Positions 12,365 through 24,840 of a DNA stretch of 64,000 nt are shown here, one piece after another; position 1 is the stretch's first letter, and every line of letters starts with the position of its first letter. This stretch comes from Sclerotinia nivalis (Eukaryota > Ascomycota > Leotiomycetes > Helotiales > Sclerotiniaceae). The position numbers and the translations under genes were made by a program. The stretch covers positions 1,922,001-1,986,000 of the forward strand of contig JAPEIS010000003.1 of the NCBI GenBank assembly GCA_029531795.1. Direction: 5' to 3'. The notes under the pieces were generated by a model. The model was given only the letters and a program-made list of their open reading frames with translations, ran no database searches and was not told where the DNA came from.

Positions 12365-15300
12365 GAACCACTGTTCCAGAGAGTCTTATTTCAAAGCTCT
12401 GTTTAAATATAACCTTGTCCGCCCGCTTTATTTTTGGTATTTCCGCTGCTAATAAGTATCTAGTAGAATTAAGATTTACGAACAGTGTGCAAATCTTTTT
12501 CAGCACATATAATGCTGGCTTGTGAGAGTTAAAATTCGACCAAATCCTGTAAGTCCGGACCAAGGAAGAGTTGGGGTGGCGATGCTGCGAATATGCGCTG
12601 TAAGAATGTCAATCTTTTCTCGAGGGACTCTAAATTTGGGTATGGGAATGTAAGCCCGGCGAAGGACAGGACTACCAGGGCAGTTAATAGTAATCCAGAG
12701 GTGTGACGCTGTGGGAGTTTGTGAACACGCTTTTCACTTCCAGTGTGTTGATGGTTCACGGCTTAGGTCAGAATAATTGAAGAGGATCCTAGGTAGGATG
12801 GGCACTATCCGATGTAGTTTTAGATTCCGTGTTTGGTTAATGAGCTGCAGTTATGAAAAGGCGAGCTGAATGGCCAGGCCAATAGGGTATTCAATGCAAA
12901 TTCAAGTCATTCGACTAGGCGCCTGGGAGCTTGCGAATTACCAGAAGGAGAGGCGAGATCTGCGAATTTGCGAATCATAAATTTGTGCGAATTGCGTACT
13001 ACGGGGTAATTGACTTCATTCGGAGAGCATAGTGAAATATAATCGAGGTTTGAGTGACAGCAGGTAATGAGTAAAGAGAAAAACTTGACAGACAGTGAGA
13101 CTGAAAAAGCCAAATGCGCCGTCCACTTACAGTAGTAGGTGATGGAAGCACCATATCTAGGCAGTAAAGGTAGTAAGTATAACTGTCTATAGAAGAAAAA
13201 ATGGATATAAGCCGGAACTCCATTCGCCCATCCCCAACAGCTCGAATGCATGGGTGTGGGTACGTAAACGATGAACACTGTCCAGGATACCTACAGGACT
13301 GAGTGATTTCTAGGATTTCGGAGTTGGCTTCAACAAGGACATGATGGGATTGGTTCAGTGGACGGGCTGGTGATTTTTTTGGGTAGTGGGAAGTGCATGG
13401 TTGTTACTTTTCCTTAGTGCGAGGTACAGAAATAATTCATGGCAGTAACGACTTCAAGTAATAACTTTCATCATGATATGCTTATACCTCTCCATATAGA
13501 AAGGCCTCGGATATTTAACAAGCTTCTTCATTCAACCTCCGGAAAAAACATGAATCTACAAATTGAACCATATGCGACTGTTTGCATAAAACCAAGAAAG
13601 TTAAAGAAAAAGAGCTTCGAGATTGATACTCGACAAGTATTAATGCGAAGCAACTTAAGCAGTTTCTGTATGGTAGGACCTCGTTATATCGGAGATAGCT
13701 ATATCGGAAATCCGTGTGTACCAAATGTCTTTCCGAAATTTTATCACTTTTGTATATGGACGGAATTTCGACATTTTAGACTATATAGAATAAATCTTTG
13801 TGATTTTAAAAGAAAAGATTTATATATTCTTTTTATAAATCTATTATATAACTAATTAATAAAACTTCAAAAGACTAGCGCTGAAATTTTAAGGCTTAAA
13901 ATTGAAACTAATTAGATAAATTTTGTTGATACCTTACGGTTCGATTCTGATATACCAAAATCCCCGCTATATCGGAATTGATCAATCGAATTTTTGGGTC
14001 TGGTATAGCGAAATTTTACCGTAGTTAGCTTAGTGCTTTTTATCGCCGATAAGTCCCACATCAAAATGAAGGGGCTACAAGGTTGAATTAATTAGAACAC
14101 GCCATTATTTTGAAGATTAGAAATCTTTGAGCTTCATATTCAATGTGCCGGAATCAGTCATAGACATTTTGACACCTTGATAATTTGACAGGATAAGTTC
14201 TTACTTTTCAAGTTTTGTTTCTACTTTCGTTGACTCAAGCCGAGACAAAGTACAGTAGAACAGGAACCACGGCTTTAGGCTATACCAATGGCTACATGTC
14301 TAATCTAGGCCAAAGGGTCCTATAGTATCATATTATAAGACGAACTTCGGAAATTTTACCAGAAAAGAACAATCTTGTTGGTACAGTTATGTTCTACAAA
14401 GTACTGGACATAAATCTCTTTGGTTACAATCACCATGTTACTCGGCCCCCTCATAGACTTATCCTCAATCTTCAACCCCCACCAACCCCCAGTCTCTGGT
14501 AATACATCACGACAAAAGAAAAGTTATTACCATCTCAGCTTTCTGCAGTTCTTACCAATCAAAGCTTGCATCGTAGTCTAGACACTATAATCCCTGGTCC
14601 GCGCCCGTTATCCGCCTGTTTCTCTCGGATGTTCCTGGTATGCTAAAATGCTCGCCGGGGTTCTTTTCCATCATGCATGCAGAATGATTACAGGGTGCAC
14701 GATACAAGAACTCTTGCGTGTAAGCAGCCAGTGAAAGAAATCTGATCATTTCTTCTTACAGGCATTTGATGGCTGAAAAATATGGTTATATGACACTCGC
14801 ACATTTCTTCGCGTTTTATGTTGACAGGAGAATAACTGTTGGAAAATCCCCATCCTACCAAACACTTCGTTCTAGTATCCTACAGTTTTTTTGTGGCCGA
14901 ACTAGGAAGAAAAAGCAATCTGTCAATTTCTTCCTTCCCATGAACAGAAATGATTCGGATACGGAAGCTTTTACGTCCTTGGCTTCCGAGCAGCTGAGAA
15001 TATGTTCCAGAAAATTGGAAATAGGTTCATCATTGCGCACTATCCTGTACTATTTGATTCTATTATTGATCAGGACCCATTCTTCACAGTTACCCGATGA
15101 TGATGTTCAAACCGGTGGTCCGGTGGTAAGATTCTTATTAACAGCCCCCAATATGGAAATATTCGAAAGAGCTCAACCCCACAAGACGACATATGAAATA
15201 AGTTAATGTAACGATCTGCCCTATCAGAAACAGATCGACTTCTGCTACATGCGTAACTAATCAAAAGTAATTAGAGACAAAGTCGGATTTTTTGGGGGCC

Positions 15301-18300
15301 CTCCCAACTCCTATTCTTCCTTTAAACATCGTGTTTCCCACGCGGTTTATATCAAATGTCTCATCCCCCATATCCACTTTCGATCGTCGAAGCTACGGGA
15401 TGCCGCCACTGAAATCAGGAACAGACATAAGTAATATCTGCTGTCATTATTTTTCGTGGACTTTGGAATTTGGAAGGACAGGAATGTTTTGATAATCTGT
15501 AAAGATACATGGCGTATATGCCGTATATGCCGTACACCAAAAGTCGTAGGCAACCTGCTAAAGAAGCCACAACCAATAGACTCACGATGTTTTCCACCGA
15601 GATTTTGCTCAGATGTCTTCTAGAAACCTTCGAATTATGGTCAGAGCTTTCAAATTTTGATGCCTATCAGAATTCTGTCTTGTTACCCCAAACGTCTACT
15701 GAGAATAAATTCCACTATATCGTTTGGTTGTGGATGGAATGTTGCACAATCGATCTAATCTCAATCTACTAGCTTCAAAGAAGGATTCCACAGGATTGGA
15801 ATACTTGTGCGGTACCTCCGTTCTGTATTTAGACAGGTACTGTGATGTGCTTACGGCAAGTAACGTCGGCAGCTAAAATATCCCATCCTTCTCAAGTTCT
15901 AAGTTCTCAGTTATGACTTCTGTAGCGCTAACACCCGCATTTTTACAATTGTGCAGTATGCTTACAACATGAAGATGATACGAATATGGGTACTTCGTAT
16001 GTATAATGATGTGCTGACAATTTTTATCCACTTACGCCGCATGTACAAGGCTCGAAATATACATTTGCGAGCGTCTCCACGCTTTCATCTCATCTAATTC
16101 GTATAGAGTATATCAGATGTTAGACGTGGTGGCTTGAGTGTTATGTGTTATCCGAACTACTCTCCTATCAGTGTCTGATGTCAGCTTCACATTGCTGCGC
16201 CGTAACGAATGATTGCAACTTGCACAGTAGCATTCTCATACATATAAAAAGAACATCCATAAGTTGTCAATCATGCAGTATTAAAACCTGGCATGTAAGA
16301 ACTTTAATTGGCAGGTGAATCGAAATTGACTGCAAAAACATCATCATTCGAATTTTCAAACCACTATCGCGCTGCGATGTTACCCTTTGAGTTTTTTATC
16401 GTCCCGAATAGGAAAACACCTGACAAGTTACGAGCAGTCTGACAGTCACACAAGGAATCCTTCGCAAACCTCACCTTGAAACATTATGCAACCACTTAAA
16501 TGATGCTTTCGCATCGATCTTTTGCCTAAAAGTTACCTTCTTCAAGCATGTCCTAGTGAACCACACACCTTTTGACGATGATCAATTTCTTACAGCTTGC
16601 ATTTTTACACTGATGGCCACGAGTTTCTCGCGTGCTAAGCATGGTGTCTGGTTGTTTTGGTGCTCATAGGCAGAATATCATAGTTAATCATTTGTGGAGA
16701 TAGTTTTGTTCGATTGGCGTTCCTTGAATTGGGATTGCTATGACATGAACTTCTCCGGCGCCGCGGGACAAAGATCAGTCGCAATGCAATTAAACTCTAT
16801 AATCCATATTGTATTCTGGGTAGTATACTTCGCCACCAAGTATATCGATACGTCATGCCATGGTAACTCAATTTTCATGATTGATCTAAATCTACAGGAA
16901 CGCCGCCAGGATCTGTGTGCTTCCTATTCCTGCTATGAGTTCTCGAGCAGTCCCTGATAATTTTAATGATGTCAGTGCAAATATTTCTGGTCATTCTGTC
17001 ACATGAACCGTGTGCTCTCAGGGGGCGACTTACAAAACCACCTAATTCAAAGGAGTCTATCCAAATAGCTAGAATCACCACCTTGTTTTTTGTCAACGTC
17101 AATCTAATGAGCTATTTTTGTACTACTTGAAAATCTCGGTGGTATTCATCATCTGTGCATCAATGCATCCATGATTTCGAACTCCGCTGGGATTAATTTA
17201 GCCCCCGATTATTAACCTTATATTCAGCGTTTTTCAAGACTATATGAAAGTTGGACCGTTCTTTACATCAGGATCGCTGATTAGTTTCTGCCCTACGAGG
17301 TTCTGTCAGCGTCTTTTGCCTGCTAGATCAGTCGTAGATTCACGGCCATCCGAGTCTGTTGGCTCACTAATAAGCATGCCAAAGCAGAAAAGACAATTCA
17401 AGATCTTCTAATTAACCCTTCAAGCATCTAATTCTCCGTCCGTCTTCTTGATTTGAATGCTTGACCAACTAGAAATGATCTTGACCAAAACAGTGTGGAA
17501 GCTAAAACTATTGTTAGCGAATCGATTCATAACGAACTAACAAGAGCTCCAGCCTAACTGCCTAGATTTCTCATCTTTTAATATCGGTCATCATGCTGAG
17601 GCTGTCACATAATTCTTACGGCTTTCTGCAAACAATATATATGATACCTTGAATTCAACTGCATCGGTCAACTTCCCGTCCCGACGTCATTCACCCCGCG
17701 AAACTAGGATCTTCTTGCTTGAAGATTTTTCAAGCACAATATATGAGTAAGTTTAACGGGCATGGACAACAATGTATACGGTAGATACACCTTTCGATTC
17801 CAACTGTATTCATCGATTATCAATGCACACTACTGTTAATAGTCTCAATCTCGCGCCTACGCTCTGACTTACAAACAAGCCGCTAGCACGGATCACTAAA
17901 TCAACAATATTGCGTATTAAGAATCGTGAAAACTCAAAATGACCTCACTCTTACCTTATATGTTAGAATCCCTAATCTCCCTTCAAGCTAAATCAGGCCG
18001 TTTTCACTGCAATAATGTAACACCCGGATTACTAGTCCGCACCAAAATCAAGCTACAATCCTCCGATTTAGTCAAGCCACAAGGCCGGGGTTCAACCGAT
18101 TAAGATTCAACTGGACTGGTACTCTGAGTTCCCGTGGGCTTTTGATAACTGTTTGATAGATATTGTAACTGCATTAACTATCTGATAAGTACATGCGGAG
18201 TGTCCGTCTCCAAGAAGAACACCGCTTCCCCAATCCGCCCCTCCAACCCTCTACACATGCGCTTGAAACGCCACAAATGAACAGGGTCTGCCGTTGCTCA

Positions 18301-21300
18301 CGCATATTTCGTGCATACATACCACTTCCCCGGTGCAATGTACGCCTCACAGTAAGTTCCAGCTTCTCAAGGTATAGCCAATGATATTATTTCCTACCAC
18401 GTTTGCTGCTCTGACGATCAAGCCTGGATATTCTCAGCACTACAAGCATAACATGGACGACATTGAGCATTGATTCGACACGTCGTATATGTACACATAC
18501 ACCAGGCAGTAAACATCCATGCAAAATACCCGAACTCCGGGCAATTCCTGCGAGTGCCAGGACGTACATACGTACATATAGTTCGCGGAGGCAAGCGAAA
18601 GACGTAATTTTCAGCCCTAGATACCTGTATCCGGGCCTTTTATACACAAAATTCATGCAATATACCTAGCAATCGCAGTGTGGGAAATCGCCTAAATTTT
18701 TGAAGAGGGGAGGTATGAACCGAGGCTCGAGCTCTTTTTGGAGAGTACTTCAACCCTTATAAGATCTTACCAACCAAAATTGATACGTTCCACGAGGTGC
18801 CTAGATGTGTATTAAATAGTTTTTTCATGCCGTTTATCGAATGTAACCAACCTTGGTAATGTACCTAGCTACCCGTACTAAAAGTCTCACTGGAAATGCG
18901 GTACCAGTAGCAGGAGCATGTAGAATGTAGAATGTTGGACATGGACTCACGGGAAATAATAATTGCCTTCGGACATTTGCTGAATTTGGATTTTACACAA
19001 GATTATATGTTAGCGGAACTTACAAAGGCCAGATACTAGATTAGTTCGTTGAGACTGTTAAATTCGGGTCGGTGGCCGGGAACCGTACCGAACGTTTGGT
19101 AATGACAGCCCAGACCTCCTTGATGTCGTGGGAGGGAGTCGTTACCCATCGGGAAGTTGGACCATCTAATTGGTAAAGCAGGAAAGAAGCACGAAATTTT
19201 ACAAAAGTACAACAGAATACAAAACCAATTTCGCTTTCTTTTGCTTTTTAGTTTCCAATTGCCGGTGGTGCATTAGTGACAGGTGCCGTGCGCCGGATGA
19301 TCATTTTTTATTTCCTTTTTGGCACCGGTAGGCTGTCACTGATAATGGCGATCCTGTTCATTTAACTTCTTGGTTGGCATAAACTGAGACTGAAGTGCCT
19401 GCGTTTACCTCTAGATGCTGTCAAGGAACTCCGTTGATCTGAGTGATGACCATATAAACATAACATCGACTAAGATGTCTCAATTTACAGGACTGCCGCT
19501 ATTTCTCCACCCTGTCCAAGGAAAAAGGCAAAATTGTATATCAAACGGGTCTCGCCACCTGGGGTGTGACGAGAAATTGGAATAGAGGATCAAATTCATC
19601 AACACATCGGTCATGGGGTTGGGACTGAATGTCAATCCTTACCTCCTTGCTGAAATCCCATCATCCAATTGCTCTCACAATTATGGCGGTTATCCAGCTG
19701 AAGATGGGGTATTTCTCAACCACGACGAACTCTCCCGTCGGACTTTGGATGATACAGACACTGAATGTCACCAAAAGTGCATTCCTCAAAAAATCAAGCG
19801 ATCCGGCATCTCAAAAAAGCCGTATCATCTGAGACAACCGTGGATTTGAGTCATCACACAACTACCGATCATCATGATCAACTTTTGCGGCAGTTGTCTT
19901 CGTGTTGGGTATTATCATGATGACTACTCATGGAGCAGCCAAGTCTCAGGTCATCGGTTCAATGTCGCTCTCCTCTATCTGATCATCACGTCGCATCTAG
20001 CGGTAGGATTGTGATAACACGATCGTTGTTGTTTTTGGAGAGCCAAGGTTAAATGGGGCCCAAATTTTGTGATACCGTATCCATTGGAGACCAAGACATG
20101 GGGTTCCATACTCACAATTCCCCACTTCAAACAGTGGATGAAGAAGCTTTTTATGCAATCCACTTCTAAAATGGGGCCCATAGAATATTGTCCCTCTGGT
20201 TCACCTCATCGATAAATCCTCAAATTGTTCTACTCGGCCAATTCCGCCAGATAAGTTGGTGGCCTGTTCCTCGCACCTGCAATTTTGCCTAAATGGATTG
20301 TTGATATCTGCATCTGGCCTCGATACGCGAAAGCATGTGCTGCTAGGTCTTTATTGAATGCCTCTTGCATGTCTCGTTACAAACAGTCTTTGTCTCCTGC
20401 ACATTCCGCTCATACTAGTAACCCCACACAGTCTCGAAGATGGGTCTGCTTATTTGACTTTGTCCAGGCACAATATTAAGATATGGGGCGAGCTCTCGGT
20501 ACCAAGAAACGTTTGAAACTTTTCACATGGGTGTGGAGCTGATATCGGTATGTTATTTATTACCAGGGCCAAATGGAGCCATCATGCAGGTGCCTCAGTT
20601 TCGTGATGAAATTGGGGATAGAGTTTCAGGTCCAGATGGAGAAATTGTTTTGCAAGCGAGGCTCTGAAAATGGGGGTGTCCGCCGTGTGTGGATCCGACG
20701 GAATTTCCGATCGAACGGCGGTAAAGCCGGCAATCAGCTACCAGCCGTAGCGGTCGGTGTTCTCGGTGTTTGTGAATATTTGCGAGTTTATAGATGCTGA
20801 CAGACTGACTGGGAGACTTGTCATGCAAGAATGTAAGATTTGTGAGCATAGCAGATTTATAATTGTGGTGGAAGTTCGACCCTTTACTTATTGGAAGGCT
20901 CATTTGCGGATAGATAAAAAGATCGTGCCAGTAAAACTCTTTGCTAGAGAGGGAGTGCTTCTCATTAAATGATGCTTCTATGGAAGAGGATGTATGTTGC
21001 CATAGACTGGTATCAAGATCTTCTTGAATCAAGTAAGGTTTTTGAATGGGACAAAAAGGGGTGAGTTTTGATGCTCCCACTTCTCCGACGATAAGTGTTT
21101 GACAGAGTTCTCACTCTACCTTCATTTATTGATGGAGTAACATGTTATGGAGCACGCAGCTTGCATACTAATGTTCAATCTTCGAGGATAAGACGTCAAA
21201 TTACAGCGCGTTGGTGTTAGTTTCCAGACAGAAGTTTGTGCTGAATGGTGGAATTGGCAATGAGACGTTCAGTGACGCCGGAGTCGCGACGACATTTGTT

Positions 21301-22223
21301 CCAAACAATTTTCGGCGAAAATCCGAACTCCATCAATAAAACTTAGCATATGTATGTGTATTTGTGTTTACCAGGAATGCGATTGTTTGGTATGGGGCGC
21401 GATGCTTCGAGGAGTCGTAGAAGAAGTTGAGATATTTGGATGGAATATGTTGGCTGTGTCTGGTAGATTTGTGTCTTGGTTTGATGAAACTATTAGCATA
21501 AGCTCCCAATTGCTTTCAGACGTGCAAAAGAAGTAATATGGAACTTTTCGATCGCTTCGATCATTTTCATTCAAAAGACCATTATTCAAGTGCCACGAGC
21601 TTTTGGGCATTCATTGGGCCAGAACACGAGCTTGGTAATCACTACCTGTTAGGTGATGATTGAGATAGCCGTTGCCAATGCAGCATCAGTTTTGCCATAC
21701 ATAGCGTTGGGGAATCAGAGGCTGCACTGCACCACCTAGAGTAATGATACTCGCGATTCATACGTAGAAGCGTTCCTTCCTTACTTCCAGTTTGGTACAA
21801 TTTTTGTTAATTTTACAACCCGCTTTACAAAACTGGTAATATCCAGCAGGTGGATCAGAAAAACAGGAGGAAACGAGCTATTCTCAGCGCTCTCAACCCT
21901 TTGATGAAATCTATTCAAAGTTTACGGAGCCGCGACGGACACTTTCACCAGCACTGTCCCGATGTTCCTTGCTCCGATTTGCTAGGGAAAGTTCTATGAT
22001 CGTATAATAGACAATTTTGCTCACATCGAGATGTGCTTCCGCGTTTGCGTAAGTAGAACTCGTTCGTCTGCATTTTTGCACTCTGATGCACGATAGATCA
22101 CTACCAAACAGTTTTTGATCAAGGCAAATATCCGAGGTTTATTCAAGTATTGTCCAAGGCGTACCTCGATATAATTGTTCTCTGTTCGGCCTTCAAAGGT
22201 GTATCAATGGGCAGACCTCTTTT
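12365..22223. other. Gene-poor region of almost 10 kb
   Basis: No frame here has family resemblance, plausible exon chaining or convincing codon structure. The longest frames (14766-15206 plus, 20595-21080 minus, 13439-13855 plus, 12907-13278 minus) are Leu/Phe/Ser-rich or AT-driven. The one recognisable element is the inverted-repeat sequence at 13671-14021. The start of the interval (12365 to about 13400) must contain the promoter of the Far1-like gene. Confidence 0.55.
13671..14021. mobile_element. Degenerate pogo/Fot-like MITE with TA flanks
   Basis: The element is 351 bp and AT-rich, with terminal inverted repeats. The left end reads TGGTAGGACCTCGTTATATC; the reverse complement of the right end reads CGGTAAAATTTCGCTATACC. 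Over 23 bp, 15 positions match and all eight mismatches are transitions. Both ends are flanked by TA (13669-13670 and 14022-14023), the target duplicated by Tc1/mariner/pogo elements. The internal motif GCTATATCGGAA occurs near both ends in direct orientation. There is no transposase frame, so it is a non-autonomous copy; the CTCGTTATATCG-type end recalls pogo/Fot/Tigger termini. The boundaries are seen in the sequence, the family name is inferred. Confidence 0.6.
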
Positions 22224-23110
22224 ATGGAGCAATTGAAAAATCCGCTGTCTTCATCTCTTCGAGCACAACTCGACAATTTCGTGCAAACATTCAGAGGCCA
22301 CCGTGAAGCAGTTGAGAATGAAGCTCAATTGTGTCACTATATTGAAGCGAAGGAACCAAGGGAACTTGCATTAAAGGAGATACTGCGGAGCAAAGAACAA
22401 CAGCGGAGTAGGTCATATCTTGGGCTGCTGTATCGCCTTGAGTAAAATTCTAATTGTGACACCAGGAAACAAACAAAGAAGAATCATAGCTGTCTGTAGA
22501 TCGTTGACCAGGATATACATCGTTAAACTTTTCATCACCAATAACTTGATGATATTTGGCCGGCAATTTGATTGTGGCTTCACCGACAATACTCAGATTT
22601 TCTAGTGAACACATCAATAATCCCTCATCATCACTTGGAGCAAACTGAGCCGCCAGATTAATCCACAACGACATGCTGTGCAACAGATGTCTCATCTGAA
22701 CATGGAGACCTTTCCTCTGATGTGCACAAGAAGTAGAGGGACGTGTGCTTTACCACACCGAAGCCCAAATTGTCGCGAAACAGGCAAGTGGTGCTGAAAA
22801 TCAGCGCAACGTAGAAGAGGGGGAACCTCACCGTGTAGAGGCACAGGTTTTTGCTAAGTAAGCGAAAGCCGCGAAGAAGAATTGATGAGATTTTGAAACG
22901 TATCACGCCGAAGCACCATTTGCTGCCAGCGAAGAATTAGCGAGACGTCGAAAACGTGAAGCTAACCATACCGAAGCCCAGATTGCTGCTAATAAAGCCA
23001 CGACCGCCAAAGATCAACGCGATTTTACAGTCGAGGAGCGCGAACCCCGTTACACTGAGGCTCAATAGCCGCTGAAAAAGCCAAGGTTGCAAAAGCTAAG
23101 GGTCAATAAA
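22224..23110 (+). pseudogene. Decayed gene for an internally repetitive Glu/Ala/Gln-rich protein
   Basis: From 22748 to about 23100 a single frame encodes degenerate units of about 21-28 residues with a core like YHTEAQ (variants HRVEAQ, YHAEAP, NHTEAQ and RYTEAQ), each followed by Ala/Lys/Arg/Gln-rich helix. In-frame stops occur at about 22859 (TAA), 22883 and 22886 (TGA TGA) and 23069 (TAG); no indel is required, and each stop is one C-to-T change away from a Gln or Arg codon. An upstream open segment at 22224-22445 is of similar composition (EAQLCHYIEAKEPRELALKE) and is probably an earlier exon, though the join was not resolved. The parent would have been a charged, coiled-coil-like repeat protein of unknown function. 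Confidence 0.55.
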
Positions 23111-23751
23111 GTAAGCTGAATAGCGTATACTATTGGTTGTAGATGAAGTCGAATGGGTGTTTTGGGGAAAATGAGGCGTTAGCGCCGTTTTCTGATCATG
23201 GGAAATCAAGCAATTGGATCAATCGACAAGTCGATATTTGTTAGTACATGATGGTGTGATTTTTTATTTATGAGTAATTATTTCTCTTTTGTACCAATCA
23301 TGATGAGTACACTCCTCAGACTAAAATCTTCCGGTGTCAGTAGCTTCGTACCATTGAAGCTAATATAGGGGAGACATTATATGAAAGTCTCGCTGGTTTT
23401 CAACCCTTCACCCGAATAATCTCGTCCAATTTCCTGCACAGTGCATCTTACCACCTTAAAAACTTACCCGATATACATCATATAGAACCTCATTATATCA
23501 AGTATATATCCCCTTCAGGGTACTCGATGATCTGGACTGGCAGATTAATTATAAGCTTTCAACATTTGGATGTGTAATTTGATTCAACATTTCAAATGAT
23601 TTGAATGTTTCAACTGACTTCAAGAATCCAAAAGCTCTTTATAGTTGATTGCAGTCCGAAGTTTTGGACACCCCGATTCTCTTCCGAAGTATGTCAGCAT
23701 CAGAATTAACATAATTGCAGATCAATATTACATCGTCACTACTTCTACGTC
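23111..23751. other. Promoter-side spacer of the first 2EXR gene
   Basis: AT-rich, without frames of interest. It separates the repeat-protein relic from the 2EXR gene at 23752 and must hold that gene's promoter; a TATAG-type stretch lies about 110 bases before the ATG. Confidence 0.4.
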
Positions 23752-24735
23752 ATGGCGAGCGAACACAAGCCCAAACCACCACAAGATGAGATTACATTAT
23801 CCGCCCCATTACACTCAAATATGCCAAGTGTGTATCACCTCATTCAAGATGGCGGCCGCATTAGTGCTAACATAGTTGCAGACCAACCTGAGAATCACCA
23901 CGCCGTCATGCGTCCACCTCAGATTGACAATAACGACATGTTTTTGTATGAGAGTGGGAGTAAGAATGGAGCCCTCCGCTCTATTTCCTACACTCCTCGC
24001 ATTACGAGATCCAAATTAAAATTGCCACGGGTTGAACAATCCCTTACTCTCTCTTCAAATGCGCCTCAGAGACAGAGAAGCATCAAAAACCAAAAGAAAA
24101 AAGCCAGAGCTCAGCCAATTACTACTACATTTCATTATTTTATCCGCTTTCCCGTTGAGATTCGCCTCGAAATCTTCCGCTACATGTTCCCACATCCCCG
24201 GACGATATCTACTTCCAATCAACACTACCGAACTCGTGACTCATCACAAATCGAACTATTAAGGCCGCCTGTAACCTTCTACATCAATCGTGAAGCACGG
24301 AAGGAAACTCTTCGGTTTTGGTGTGTTGGTAAGGGATCCAACCACACTCTGGGTGCTTTCAACGAAATCAGTTTCAGTCCAAATTACGACCATTTTCAGT
24401 TGAAAATTTATCTATGGGATAGTGAGAGCTATGCGGAAAGTATGAGGAGATTTGAGGAGGAGAATCCAGGTTGTTTGAGTATAATAACGGAAATTACGCT
24501 TGTGGCGTCGAAACCTGGCCATATGCCCATCCTTCGTTCGAAGGTGTACGACCAGCCGAATATTTTCCACCATTTACCAAAGTTGGAGAGAGTATTTATA
24601 AGATGCGTAACCTTTAAGCCCCCGCTAATTCTCAAATTTTGGCCAGTTTCGCACGTGGCATGGATGCAGAAAGTCTGGAAACAAACTTGGAGCTCGAAAA
24701 AGAAGGTGCCAGATATTTCATATTTGACTACTTGA
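23752..24735 (+). CDS. 2EXR-domain protein
   Basis: Single-exon gene of 327 residues. The first 125 residues are polar and basic (PQRQRSIKNQKKKARAQP near 104-121, a possible nuclear signal). The 2EXR core begins at about 126 with FHYFIRFPVEIRLEIFRYMF, followed by PVTFYINREARKETLRFW at about 170-190, the usual second signature of the family. The function of 2EXR proteins is unknown; they form large lineage-specific families in Leotiomycetes. The ATG at 23752 is the first in frame after an upstream stop. The 3' end lies only about 100 bp before the PKS relic. Confidence 0.75.
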   Translation: MASEHKPKPPQDEITLSAPLHSNMPSVYHLIQDGGRISANIVADQPENHHAVMRPPQIDNNDMFLYESGSKNGALRSISYTPRITRSKLKLPRVEQSLTLSSNAPQRQRSIKNQKKKARAQPITTTFHYFIRFPVEIRLEIFRYMFPHPRTISTSNQHYRTRDSSQIELLRPPVTFYINREARKETLRFWCVGKGSNHTLGAFNEISFSPNYDHFQLKIYLWDSESYAESMRRFEEENPGCLSIITEITLVASKPGHMPILRSKVYDQPNIFHHLPKLERVFIRCVTFKPPLILKFWPVSHVAWMQKVWKQTWSSKKKVPDISYLTT

Positions 24736-24840
24736 TTGCATTAAACGATTTTAAACAATGCACAATAATTTCCACATTACCATCGGTATCCACGAGAACC
24801 ACCTCCTCGTGCCAGTCCTGTGTCTGCTTCTCAAATGGAT

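Noticed and set aside
13439..13855. 138-residue frame covering the left half of the MITE
   Set aside because: Crosses the element boundary, is AT-driven and shows no transposase motif.
14766..15206. 146-residue plus-strand frame in the gene desert
   Set aside because: Starts with ATG but has Leu/Phe/Ser-rich composition, no family motif, no plausible splice partner and an overlapping minus-strand frame of similar quality.
20595..21080. 161-residue minus-strand frame
   Set aside because: No domain signature, Ser/His-rich composition, and an overlapping plus-strand frame; probably chance.
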